Shown here: positions 1-6,307 of the stretch, in pieces
Layout of the letters: the number at the start of each line of letters is the position of its first letter
Position numbering within the stretch: the stretch's first letter is position 1
Virus record (IMG/VR): IMGVR_UViG_3300035698_013387
Coordinates: 1-20,153 of that record
From: a virus
Strand: one strand, 5' to 3'
DNA length: 20,153 bases
Translations under genes and position numbers: made by a program
The notes under the pieces: generated by a model
Told to the model about the DNA's origin: nothing
Databases searched by the model: none
What the model saw: only the letters and a program-made list of their open reading frames with translations

Positions 1-35
1 TAAAAAAACCTTTAAAAATGAAAGGAAATAAAACC

Positions 36-290
36 ATGAAAAAATATATCACAATAGCAATCGCAAGTAATCTTGAGACAAGAAAATTAATGGTATCAAT
101 TAACGTCAAAGGTTTTAAGGTGTCCGGTATGGTTCCATACTACAAAGGATATATGTTCCTAAATGCCTGTAAAACCATTATCCATAACAGGTATGGTTTT
201 AATTCAAAAAAATACAAGGCAATATGGAAGGCAATGAATTTAATAAACACTATAGATAGTATTAATGATGTTTATCAGATTGCAAAATAA
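36..290 (+). CDS. hypothetical protein, 84 aa
   Basis: A small basic protein that I do not recognise. The ATG at 36 is preferred over the ATG at 18 because AAAGGAAA at 21-28 sits at normal Shine-Dalgarno distance from it. The N-terminus is a short beta-like stretch (KKYITIAIA). The middle is rich in Gly, Tyr and Lys, and the C-terminus reads as an alpha-helix. There is no signal peptide or clear membrane segment. It lies 34 bp upstream of a larger gene and is probably co-transcribed with it. The Lys/Asn/Ile-rich composition matches the next gene and differs from the genes after 3098. Function unknown. Confidence 0.6.
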   Translation: MKKYITIAIASNLETRKLMVSINVKGFKVSGMVPYYKGYMFLNACKTIIHNRYGFNSKKYKAIWKAMNLINTIDSINDVYQIAK

Positions 291-324
291 ACCGTAAACC
301 TTATTGAATAAAGGATATAAGACA

Positions 325-1659
325 ATGAGAAAAAGCAAATCAGTATTAAAAAGGGATAATGAGATCGAACAAGAAAAGATTAAAAACGTTCAAAATATAA
401 ACAATATAGTATCTAATTACAAAGCAGATATATCAACTACTTCCCGTAACATTTTAAATCAGGCGCTCAAGGCGCTAACGTCTACAAATAAAGGCTTGTT
501 ACCATCTCAAGCGCTTATTGATACAAAACAGGACTATCAAGAAGCATTATCTATAGTATCCTTGACTGTATTAGAGAAAATTAACAACAATGATATTTAT
601 GAAAAAGATACTGAAAACGTTTTAAGGTTTGAATATAAAACGCGCGAAAATATGGCGCGATATTTGAAAGGCGCAACAAAATTAAGAATGATAAGTATCA
701 ATCAAGAAGTTGACACAATGCCTTTGACTGTTGAGCTTGAGAGTATAATTCCAGATAATGAAAACAAGCCGATTGAAGAAAAAGCAAACTATCTTTTAGA
801 CGTGGTTATATATCCAAAATTAAATAATGTCTTTTGGTTTAAAGCACAAAAATCACGCTCAAGCAGTTATAAAAGTATATCGGAAAAAGAGTTATTTGAT
901 TTACTCTATTTGGATAAAGTATCAATCCGCACAATAGCGATTGATAATGGTATAGAGAAAACACAAGTGATTCGCTGTAAAGTAAAACTAGATAAAAAAA
1001 TCGGCACAATGCCTTTAAAATGCATGATTGATGCAAGGTTTGTCTTTGGTTCCGGTGTCCCTAACAATTGGTATCCAGTAGAAAATAGCCAAAAATATAA
1101 TGTTAATGTGACACCTTTAAAAAGGTATAGGCGCTCTAAAAATCCGGCTGAATTAATGCGATTTAAGGAAAACAGCCAAATGATACAAGACAGAATATCG
1201 GAGGGCTTATTAAAGGATAATGCTGTAAAAATCAATCCTGATAATGTTTATTCAATCCCTAAATTGTCTAAAAATACAGCGCTCACAAGGTTACAACGTA
1301 TTTATAATGACAAGATAGGAAACGAAAAAACTAATAACTTTATTCCCGCTTTGACAATGAAAATATCCATGGCATTGTTTAACAAATTGGGGAAAGATTA
1401 CTATACAAATTATCCTGTTTCCTTTGAGAATGGAACAAGGGAAAAAGAAGTAAAAAGGATAAAAAACAATTCATGGCATTTATTAAAAAATACTTTATCC
1501 GATCTTTTAATTATCGATCCTATAACAGGATTGAAAAGGGAAGTATTAGAAAAACATAAATCGTTTAATTTGATTAATCTATTTTGTTACGGCATTGGGA
1601 ATATCGATATTAAAAAAGAAATAAAAACATATAACTGGTTAAAAAATCAAACTACTTAA
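325..1659 (+). CDS. hypothetical protein with possible helix-turn-helix, 444 aa
   Basis: The ATG at 325 is chosen because AAAGG at 310-314 precedes it at about 10 nt; the in-frame TTG at 304 has no ribosome binding site. The protein is basic and without membrane segments. Residues about 70-125 (DYQEAL..., then ARYLKGATKLRMISI) are followed by an acidic linker and then residues about 199-225 (SIRTIAIDNGIEKTQVIRCK), which read as a helix-turn-helix. That order loosely recalls region 2 and region 4 of sigma70-family or sigma-like phage regulators, but the C-terminal half (about 230-444) is unrecognised. The family assignment is inference only. The gene contains several GGCGCT motifs that are shared with the non-coding DNA downstream. 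An intrinsic terminator follows 21 bp after the stop. Confidence 0.7.
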   Translation: MRKSKSVLKRDNEIEQEKIKNVQNINNIVSNYKADISTTSRNILNQALKALTSTNKGLLPSQALIDTKQDYQEALSIVSLTVLEKINNNDIYEKDTENVLRFEYKTRENMARYLKGATKLRMISINQEVDTMPLTVELESIIPDNENKPIEEKANYLLDVVIYPKLNNVFWFKAQKSRSSSYKSISEKELFDLLYLDKVSIRTIAIDNGIEKTQVIRCKVKLDKKIGTMPLKCMIDARFVFGSGVPNNWYPVENSQKYNVNVTPLKRYRRSKNPAELMRFKENSQMIQDRISEGLLKDNAVKINPDNVYSIPKLSKNTALTRLQRIYNDKIGNEKTNNFIPALTMKISMALFNKLGKDYYTNYPVSFENGTREKEVKRIKNNSWHLLKNTLSDLLIIDPITGLKREVLEKHKSFNLINLFCYGIGNIDIKKEIKTYNWLKNQTT

Positions 1660-1680
1660 TAAACCTTTAATTCATTAAAT

Positions 1681-1717
1681 AGGGATACCATTTATCAATC
1701 TTGGTATCCCTTTTTTT
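1681..1717 (+). terminator. intrinsic terminator
   Basis: A perfect 10-bp inverted repeat (AGGGATACCA at 1681-1690 with TGGTATCCCT at 1702-1711) has an 11-nt loop and a run of seven T at 1711-1717. It closes the two-gene unit upstream. Confidence 0.9.
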
Positions 1718-1928
1718 ATGGTTTTAATCCTATCAAACCACGATACCAGTCAAAGCAATATCCTTTTTAATCCCTTTACACCTTAAAACAAGCAAATCGC
1801 TTATAATCCCTATTTATAGGCTTATAGATAGGCTTTTAATATTATATCTAAGGCGCTTGACTGTCTATTGACTGAAAATATAAATGGTCGTGAATATACT
1901 AGTATAGGTATATCGATTTAAAGCGCTT

Positions 1929-1950
1929 GAGCGCTTGATTTGGAGCGCTC
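1929..1950. repeat. GCGC-cored inverted repeat
   Basis: A perfect 7-bp inverted repeat, GAGCGCT (1929-1935) and AGCGCTC (1944-1950), with an 8-nt loop. It directly follows the palindrome AAGCGCTT at 1921-1928. Confidence 0.7.
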
Positions 1951-2546
1951 ATTTTTAAGTATCTGATATTGTTAATGAATAAAGTTCTAAATTATCTATA
2001 CTTATATGATAGTTATGTATAATAAAAAAGCGTGATTTGATATGTTTTGATATATCAGCTTAAAATATGGCGCTGAATAGACGAACGGCAAAAAATCCGC
2101 CTATAAGTATATATAATAGAGGTATAGTTATCATAAGTTATGTTTAATTAAGGTTTGCGAATTAATGCCATAAAATCCATGGTACAATCTGCTATTTTAT
2201 CCGCTCTATTCTGGATACCAGTTTAAAAATATCTCTATATTCAATACTTCAATGCGCCTATTGATTTAATCTATAAGAACTATAATCCAATTTACTCAAT
2301 CAATTTATGGCGCTTTAATTCTCTGCGCTCTATTAATCCAATGGCGTAAAAGATCAATATCAATCCTGATATGGTTTGCAATGAAATAAGGTTTTAATAT
2401 CTCAATGGTTCAATTCCTTATTTTGATTTAATCCTTTATCAATCCTATACCGGAAAAAAGGAAATAATCGTTTCAATATGCTATCTAGTTTATCAATCAA
2501 TCCTATTCTTAATACCAATATTCCATTTATTAATTTACGTCTATTC

Positions 2547-2564
2547 AGCGCCTTATATGGCGCT
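2547..2564. repeat. GCGC-cored inverted repeat
   Basis: A perfect 6-bp inverted repeat, AGCGCC (2547-2552) and GGCGCT (2559-2564), around an AT-only 6-nt loop. It is the same type of element as the one at 1929-1950. Confidence 0.7.
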
Positions 2565-2589
2565 CTAAATCGTAAGGTTTCTTTACACT

Positions 2590-2633
2590 GTTAACTATTG
2601 CTATGTGTTAAGGTTAACAGGGTTAACACGTGT
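2590..2633. promoter_or_regulatory. GTTAAC box cluster, left copy
   Basis: Three GTTAAC palindromes lie at 2590-2595, 2613-2618 and 2622-2627. The last is part of AGGGTTAACACGTGT (2619-2633), which recurs with one change (AGGGTTAACACCTGT) at 2959-2973. This fits a protein-binding site array; the binding protein is unknown. Confidence 0.45.
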
Positions 2634-2731
2634 GCACTGTACTTCACACCGTTGTATATCCTTTGTTTATAGGGCTTATAGTGACATGAAGTGGTGACAG
2701 CCTCTATTCATAGGTATCTTGAGCGCCCATC

Positions 2732-2745
2732 TGTCAACAATGACA
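2732..2745. promoter_or_regulatory. TGTCA/TGACA inverted repeat
   Basis: TGTCA (2732-2736) and TGACA (2741-2745) face each other across four bases. Two more TGACA words in direct orientation lie just upstream (around 2682 and 2695). This could be a dimer-binding operator; the evidence is pattern only. Confidence 0.3.
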
Positions 2746-2836
2746 TAAGATAGGTAATTATAATTACTATTTATAATCAATATTAACAGGTGTCTTGACG
2801 TTTGATACCATGTAAGTTATTGTTATCATTGAATAA

Positions 2837-2876
2837 ACCCCCCGCCTTCAAAGTGAAAAGGGGTGGGGCTTTTTTT
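2837..2876 (+). terminator. intrinsic terminator upstream of the accessory operon
   Basis: A GC-rich hairpin with a C-rich arm at 2838-2848 and AAGGGGTGGGG at 2858-2868, imperfect with a small bulge, is followed by seven T at 2870-2876. No gene ends just upstream, so it may stop read-through from the non-coding region or act as an attenuator. Confidence 0.8.
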
Positions 2877-2951
2877 CGTGCACGGGTAGTGACCATATTT
2901 TTTTTAAAAAAACGAGCCTCATATGAAGGACTAAAAAAGGGTGATTTGGGA

Positions 2952-2999
2952 CCTGTTAAGGGTTAACACCTGTAAACCCCCTGTTAAGTTAACGTTAAC
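2952..2999. promoter_or_regulatory. GTTAAC box cluster, operator-like
   Basis: GTTAAC occurs at 2962-2967, 2988-2993 and 2994-2999, and CCTGTTAAG occurs twice (2952-2960 and 2980-2988). The cluster sits about 35 bp upstream of the -35 element at 3035. The 16-mer GTTAAGTTAACGTTAA (2983-2998) reappears exactly, in reverse orientation, at 13407-13422 in front of the portal gene. A shared regulator is inferred. Confidence 0.5.
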
Positions 3000-3034
3000 C
3001 TTTGGAGTAAATTGCTTATGGAGTAATTTTTATG

Positions 3035-3070
3035 TTGACAAAGAAGATCGTGATAAACTATAAGTATAGT
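3035..3070 (+). promoter_or_regulatory. sigma70-type promoter with palindrome over the -10
   Basis: TTGACA (3035-3040) and TATAAG (3059-3064) are 18 bp apart; the alternative hexamer CTATAA would give 17. The -10 lies inside the perfect palindrome ACTATA-AG-TATAGT (3057-3070), which could be an operator. A start around 3070 would give a short leader to the ATG at 3098. Likely main promoter for the accessory genes. Confidence 0.65.
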
Positions 3071-3097
3071 CATGGATAATCAAAACAAGGAGATAAT

Positions 3098-3301
3098 ATG
3101 GCAAATAAATACCGAAAAGGCAGAGTTATTTATTCTTTCCGGAGCCTGTTCCTCCATCTTAAAAAAGAACACCGTGTATATTTAAACGGAAGATTATTGC
3201 ACGAAGGCTGGGTTATATCTCTTCAGGTCCGAACGTTAAAGGGTTATATCGATAGGAAACTTGCTCGTGTAGCTTTAAGGATAGAGGATAATAAGTTATG
3301 A
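3098..3301 (+). CDS. small basic hypothetical protein, 67 aa
   Basis: First gene of the accessory operon, with AAGGAG at 3087-3092 ahead of the ATG and a promoter just upstream. The protein is strongly basic (many Arg and Lys), has no Cys and no membrane segment, and reads as alternating beta-strands and a C-terminal helix. Its stop overlaps the next start as ATGA, which implies translational coupling. No family recognised. As the first gene after the promoter it may be an early regulatory or host-interacting protein, which is inference from position only. Confidence 0.65.
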   Translation: MANKYRKGRVIYSFRSLFLHLKKEHRVYLNGRLLHEGWVISLQVRTLKGYIDRKLARVALRIEDNKL

Positions 3302-3510
3302 ATAACCAAGAAGCATACGACTTTGGTTATGATTTTGGTAAGAACGGTGCAAATACTACTAACTGTCATTTCAGTATTTTTGCAACAACAGAGTTAATGA
3401 AGTCCTGGGAGAAAGGTAAGAATAAAGCGACATTGGAGGGCTGTACCTGTTCAGGTCCTAGCAATATAGTATGTAAAGCTCACGGTGAGATTAAAAGGGA
3501 GGAAGAATAA
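3298..3510 (+). CDS. RMF/CrpP-like small protein, 70 aa
   Basis: Residues about 6-46 follow the pattern of the ribosome modulation factor superfamily widespread in phages: an AYDFGYDFGKNG start, a central Cys, then a W..G...A ending (SWEKGKNKA). The C-terminal tail adds Cys residues and a His (CTCSG...VCKAH) not typical of RMF. In known relatives the core helix pair binds ribosomal RNA; whether this copy does is unknown. It overlaps the preceding gene by 4 bp and is followed after 2 bp by the next, so it belongs to the same operon. Confidence 0.65.
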   Translation: MNNQEAYDFGYDFGKNGANTTNCHFSIFATTELMKSWEKGKNKATLEGCTCSGPSNIVCKAHGEIKREEE

Positions 3511-3512
3511 CT

Positions 3513-3851
3513 ATGGCTCAAAATACAGAATGGCAGGATATAGGTGGAATTATTGAAATACCGGATGGCTGGTTTGTCCATGGCGCCAACTTTGATGCCG
3601 ATGAACCTTTTATATTAATGACTAAAAATGATGGTAGATCCAATAGCTCTGAATATGAAAAGAAAGTCTTTGTTCCAAAAGCCCTGGCGTATTATCTCAG
3701 TACCCATTTTTGTGGCTCTACTAAAATGGCTGATCGCCTTATTGAGCAAGGTAAATGGAATGTAAGAAATAAGATACAGGATGCTTTAGGGTTAACAGAT
3801 AAGCCCTGGAAGAAGGCACACCTGATACAAAAGAGACACTTAACAATATAA
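3513..3851 (+). CDS. hypothetical protein, 112 aa
   Basis: GGGAGG around 3497-3502 precedes the ATG. The N-terminal part (IGGIIEIPDGWFVHGANF) looks like a beta-rich segment and the C-terminal half is helical and basic (KWNVRNKIQDALGL). No membrane segment and no recognised motif. It is the third gene of the operon, 2 bp after the RMF-like gene. Function unknown. Confidence 0.65.
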   Translation: MAQNTEWQDIGGIIEIPDGWFVHGANFDADEPFILMTKNDGRSNSSEYEKKVFVPKALAYYLSTHFCGSTKMADRLIEQGKWNVRNKIQDALGLTDKPWKKAHLIQKRHLTI

Positions 3852-3885
3852 TAAAGCTTCATAGCCTTAAAGGAGAAGAATAAAT

Positions 3886-4071
3886 ATGCCGGATAATAAA
3901 TGCGCCAGCTGTAAGTATCACGAATCAAGTATGTGTAAACTTCACCCGCCCAGGATATTTGTCTTCATTTATGGTGCGGATATAGGAATAGGGGAAGAAA
4001 CGCGATATCCTTCAGTATATGCAACTGATTGGTGCGGTCAGTGGGAGTTAAAGGAAAATAGAGGAGAATAA
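3886..4071 (+). CDS. Cys-rich zinc-ribbon-like protein, 61 aa
   Basis: AAAGGAG at 3869-3875 supports this start. The layout is C-x2-C near the N-terminus (CASCKYH), then MCKLHPP, then DWCGQW near the end. The four Cys are spaced as in a common small phage family presumed to bind one metal ion. Such proteins are frequent in phage accessory regions, but their targets are unknown. The neighbours on both sides are small and Cys-containing. Confidence 0.7.
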   Translation: MPDNKCASCKYHESSMCKLHPPRIFVFIYGADIGIGEETRYPSVYATDWCGQWELKENRGE

Positions 4072-4074
4072 CTT

Positions 4075-4275
4075 ATGTGGTGCGGTAAGTGTAATAATCA
4101 TATAGCGGATTGTACTTGTGGAGATATGGATGAACGGCTGGCTAAGTTAAATAATAAGGCTAACGTTTTAATTAAAATCTGTAAGACCTGTGGAAAGCAT
4201 TATTCCAGGTGTAAATGTAAAACTCCTATCTGGACAACGAGCCATGACCCTGATTTAAAAGGTAAGAATAATTAA
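4075..4275 (+). CDS. double Cys-knuckle protein, 66 aa
   Basis: GAGGAG at 4061-4066 precedes the ATG. Two similar Cys clusters are visible: CGKCNNHIADCTC at the N-terminus and CKTCGKHYSRCKC around residues 36-48. Each has the form C-x2-C-x5-C-x-C, so the protein looks like an internal duplication of a small zinc-binding knuckle separated by a helix. It ends in a polar tail. A nucleic-acid or protein adaptor role is plausible but not shown. Confidence 0.7.
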   Translation: MWCGKCNNHIADCTCGDMDERLAKLNNKANVLIKICKTCGKHYSRCKCKTPIWTTSHDPDLKGKNN

Positions 4276-4318
4276 CGGGAGTTAATATAAACAATTAACT
4301 TTTTAAATGGAGAGAATT

Positions 4319-4497
4319 ATGGAAGCTTCAGGATCAGTGTTTAAAGTAGAAAAGGAAAGTTCTATGCTCGGCTTACAGCAGAGACAGACGCAATGTATCA
4401 GTGTAGCCTTTGTAAAAGGATGAAGGATGCTATCGCCGACTGCAATGCAACTGCAAAAAAGCTGAAATGGAAAGTTACGGGTTATACTCGTAAGTAG
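4319..4497 (+). pseudogene. frameshifted small gene, about 59 aa if repaired
   Basis: GGAGAG (4309-4314) precedes ATG 4319, which opens MEASGSVFKVEK. After that the reading frame that looks coding moves to another frame (GKFYARLTAETDAMYQCSLC, then helical residues to GYTRK) and stops at 4495-4497. Restoring a single A in the A-run near 4354 joins both halves into one 59-residue protein. The start (GSVFKVEKGKFYARLT) loosely resembles the arm DNA-binding domain found at the N-terminus of tyrosine integrases, though it is too short to be one. This is either a real indel, an assembly error in a homopolymer, or less likely programmed frameshifting. Confidence 0.55.
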
Positions 4498-4505
4498 GTG
4501 TTTTT

Positions 4506-4711
4506 ACTGGAAGTGGCGGAGTGGTAGACGTACAGCTTAGCGGGCTGGGGGGGATCATGAAGAAGCCTATCTGTAAGACAAGTCAGGTAAATATCCGGTA
4601 AGATAGGATGGTCCTAAAGAAACTTAATGAATATATTAACGCTTATCCTACTGAGGTAGTGCTGACTAACATTAAGTATAACCCGTGCAGGTTCGAATCC
4701 TGTCTTCCAGT
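4506..4711 (+). tRNA. interrupted tRNA-like element, class II-like 5' half
   Basis: The ends form a perfect 8-bp acceptor-type stem: ACTGGAAG (4506-4513) with CTTCCAGT (4704-4711). The 5' half has a canonical leucine-type D-arm (GGCGGAGTGGTAGACGT, 4515-4531) and an anticodon-like arm: stem CAGC/GCTG with loop TTAGCGG (4537-4543), formally anticodon AGC. The 3' half has a T-arm, GCAGG-TTCGAAT-CCTGT (4687-4703). About 138 nt separate the anticodon-like arm from the T-arm, far beyond a normal variable arm. This insert holds two helices (CCTATCT 4566-4572 with AGATAGG 4601-4607; ACTTAATG 4622-4629 with CATTAAGT 4670-4677). A degenerate intron, a tmRNA-like RNA or a tRNA relic are the alternatives. 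Confidence 0.5.
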
Positions 4712-4732
4712 ACAATAACTATTTTAAAAAGG

Positions 4733-4761
4733 TCCACCTTCCTGAGAAGCGGAAGGGTGGA
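4733..4761 (+). other. intergenic hairpin without U-tract
   Basis: TCCACCTTCC (4733-4742) pairs with GGAAGGGTGGA (4751-4761) with a single bulge and an 8-nt loop. No T-run follows. It lies 21 nt after the tRNA-like element and could be a processing or stability structure. Confidence 0.6.
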
Positions 4762-4788
4762 GCGGATATATATAAAAGGAGTTAATTA

Positions 4789-5127
4789 ATGTCACAAGGC
4801 GAGTTATTTGAATTTGATGATTGTTTTAAAACCGGAAAAATAGGTCATTATGATCGTGAATCCTTTGAGGATAGGTGTCAAGCCGTTAAAGTTGCGTTAC
4901 AGGGTTGGGCAAGTGCAACAGGAAGTGGCCGGAGACCGGAGAATTTTGGTAGGGCTATGTTTTTACTGGGTCAGGTGGTTGGAGAACGGTTAACTCAAAC
5001 GAATGTGATAAAAGTAGGCCAGGACTATGCTGCTGAACGGAACCGAAGGGCGGAAAAGGCAAGCTTGAATAAGGAAGGGTTTGTTAAACGAACGCTTAAG
5101 GTGGATAAGGATGATTTTGAAATATGA
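4789..5127 (+). CDS. hypothetical protein, 112 aa
   Basis: AAAAGGAG precedes the ATG. The protein is mixed charged and mostly helical, with a conserved-looking core (QGWASATGSGRRPENFGRAM) and a basic C-terminal third rich in Arg and Lys. It has one Cys pair far apart and no membrane segment. It is the first gene after the tRNA-like element and is followed by a 260-bp gap containing the triple hairpin repeat. No family recognised. Confidence 0.6.
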   Translation: MSQGELFEFDDCFKTGKIGHYDRESFEDRCQAVKVALQGWASATGSGRRPENFGRAMFLLGQVVGERLTQTNVIKVGQDYAAERNRRAEKASLNKEGFVKRTLKVDKDDFEI

Positions 5128-5155
5128 ATAAGGGTTTAATGTCCTTTATTATTTT
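5127..5155 (+). terminator. possible weak terminator
   Basis: AATAAGGG (5127-5134) pairs with CCTTTATT (5143-5150) including one G-U pair, followed by ATTTTTGCTT. The stem is AT-rich and the T-run short, so termination would be weak. It coincides with the start of the 260-bp gap. Confidence 0.35.
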
Positions 5156-5230
5156 TGCTTGGGAGTAAATGGTATGAATGGTTGCTTGAGAATTGAGTCT
5201 ATTAGATATATATAGATAGGGGGTCACCAG

Positions 5231-5313
5231 ATAGGCTATGTGGTAGCCTATGGGGGGTTAGTATAGGCTATGTGATAGCCTATGTGAGAGTCATAGGCTA
5301 TGTGGTAGCCTAT
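5231..5313. repeat. three 21-bp hairpin repeats at 30-32 bp spacing
   Basis: Three near-identical copies start at 5231, 5263 and 5293. Each is ATAGGCTA, a 5-nt loop (TGTGG or TGTGA), then TAGCCTAT, a perfect 8-bp inverted repeat. The spacers are 11 and 9 bp. The block is flanked by related words: GAATTGAG and TATTAGATA occur on both sides (about 5190-5212 and 5317-5347). This is the only content of the gap 5128-5387. Period and palindromy suggest a dimeric DNA-binding site array or an origin-type iteron set. Confidence 0.85.
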
Positions 5314-5387
5314 AGGAATTGAGAATCGAGTTTAGCCGGTATTAGATAGTTTAATTGTTTTATATATTTGTAGGGGAGTATGTAGTT

Positions 5388-5729
5388 ATGGAGATTAATC
5401 TTAATATGAGCTATCAGAGGATTTTAGTACCGCTTTTCACGTTATTTTGGTGGAAAAGGTTATTCGATATCAGTGATCAGGGTTATATGATCTTTAAACC
5501 CGTAATAAAAGTTAAATCCTGGAATACAGCCATCATCTTTAACCAGGATAATGAAAAGGAAAGTTTAACGTTTATTACAAAAAGGCAGCAGTATCAGAAG
5601 GACCTGGAATCTGATAGAAAAGCAATTGATAGATTTATCAAAATAGGTCATACAAATCATTGTGCTTGCCGACTTGTTCTTGGTGATGGGAAATGTGAAT
5701 GTGGTTTATGGAAGGAGACAAATGGATAG
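5388..5729 (+). CDS. hypothetical protein with C-terminal CxC pairs, 113 aa
   Basis: GGGGAG at 5373-5378 supports ATG 5388; an upstream in-frame TTG at 5355 has no binding site. The N-terminal half is hydrophobic and aromatic (ILVPLFTLFWWKRLF, residues about 12-26), possibly a membrane-associated helix or a beta core. A charged helix follows. The end (HCACRLVLGDGKCECG) carries two C-x-C pairs that could bind a metal. The stop overlaps the next start by 8 bp. Unrecognised family. Confidence 0.6.
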   Translation: MEINLNMSYQRILVPLFTLFWWKRLFDISDQGYMIFKPVIKVKSWNTAIIFNQDNEKESLTFITKRQQYQKDLESDRKAIDRFIKIGHTNHCACRLVLGDGKCECGLWKETNG

Positions 5730-6156
5730 TATGACAGACACATATACAAAGATGCTACGAGCTAAAGGTGCGGAGTGGATACAGGAAGGATGGGAGCCTA
5801 AAGTTGGGGATAAATACATCTCGATGAGAACTGGATCAATGGGTGGATATATAGATGTTGCGTTGTTCACTGTCAATGAAATGGTTGGGAATAGATTAAA
5901 ACATGATGGATTCTGGCTCCCCTCAATAGAGGACTTGTTGGGGATGGCAGGATCAATAATGGATAAACATGGAAAGCATAGTGAAACAGGCAATAGTTAT
6001 TATGGTTGCCCTAATGCCTTATTAGAAGATTTATACGAATTTTCGGCCTGTGATTGTGAATTAGGATTGCATACTATTAAGGAAGTGGCTTTGGCTTTCA
6101 TCCAACACGAACTCAAAGACTTGAAGTGGAACGGGGAGGAATGGAATAATGGATAG
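5722..6156 (+). CDS. conserved-looking hypothetical protein, 144 aa
   Basis: GGAAGGAG directly before ATG 5722 decides this start over the earlier in-frame TTG at 5662; ATG 5731 is a second possibility. The sequence has features of a small phage accessory family: EWIQEGWEPKVGDKY near the N-terminus, FWLPSIEDLLGM in the middle, and a closing LKWNGEEW. It is soluble and acidic with a mixed alpha/beta look. Function unknown. It overlaps genes on both sides and is probably translationally coupled. Confidence 0.65.
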   Translation: MDSMTDTYTKMLRAKGAEWIQEGWEPKVGDKYISMRTGSMGGYIDVALFTVNEMVGNRLKHDGFWLPSIEDLLGMAGSIMDKHGKHSETGNSYYGCPNALLEDLYEFSACDCELGLHTIKEVALAFIQHELKDLKWNGEEWNNG

Positions 6157-6307
6157 CGTGAAATACAAATTAGTCGGAGAGAATATCCTAAAAGATGGCC
6201 ACACAATGTTCCTTCAAGATATAATTAAGGATTTGAACAGAACAGCAGACCTGGAGAAAGTAAAAATAGAATTTGATGCCATGAAGCAAAAGGAAAAAAA
6301 TGGATAG
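6149..6307 (+). CDS. small hypothetical protein, 52 aa
   Basis: GGAGGA at 6135-6140 lies 8 nt ahead of ATG 6149, and the gene overlaps its neighbours by 8 bp at each end, as do the other genes of this cluster. The product is charged and helical (MDSVKYKLVG..., LNRTADLEKVKIEFDAMKQK) and could form a short coiled coil. No family recognised. Confidence 0.55.
   Translation: MDSVKYKLVGENILKDGHTMFLQDIIKDLNRTADLEKVKIEFDAMKQKEKNG

Larger units (their letters stand above)
1718..2836. other. 1.1-kb AT-rich non-coding region with GCGC palindromes
   Basis: No open reading frame with a credible start was found on either strand. The stretch is very AT-rich, yet GCGC occurs about eleven times, often as GGCGCT or its complement (1853, 1923, 1931, 1945, 2070, 2254, 2310, 2325, 2548, 2560, 2723). 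GATACCA recurs at 1685, 1742, 2214 and 2803, and ATCAATCCT-like words are frequent. A weak promoter-like pair (TTGACG at 2795-2800, TATTGT at 2818-2823) points straight into the terminator at 2837. Plausible roles are a replication origin or control region, or decayed genes. Nothing here decides between them. Confidence 0.5.

Noticed and set aside
839-1235. Two overlapping minus-strand reading frames
   Set aside because: They lie wholly inside the 325-1659 gene, lack credible starts and have shadow-type composition.
1718-2580. Decayed protein-coding gene in the long gap
   Set aside because: No frame on either strand gave a recognisable protein remnant; stops are dense in all frames.
4506-4711. 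tRNA with a group I intron
   Set aside because: The insert is about 115-140 nt, too short, and the few core-like words (GGTCC, GACTA) are in the wrong order.
4608-4719. 36-codon ORF inside the tRNA-like element
   Set aside because: It has no ribosome binding site and its end (CRFESCLPV) is the typical false translation of a tRNA T-arm and acceptor.
5124-5168. 14-codon ORF (MNKGLMSFIIFAWE) overlapping the gene at 4789
   Set aside because: Too short, no ribosome binding site, and better explained by the weak terminator-like hairpin at the same place.
5231-5313. CRISPR array
   Set aside because: Only three units, spacers of 9-11 bp, and each unit is itself a perfect hairpin; no cas genes are present.
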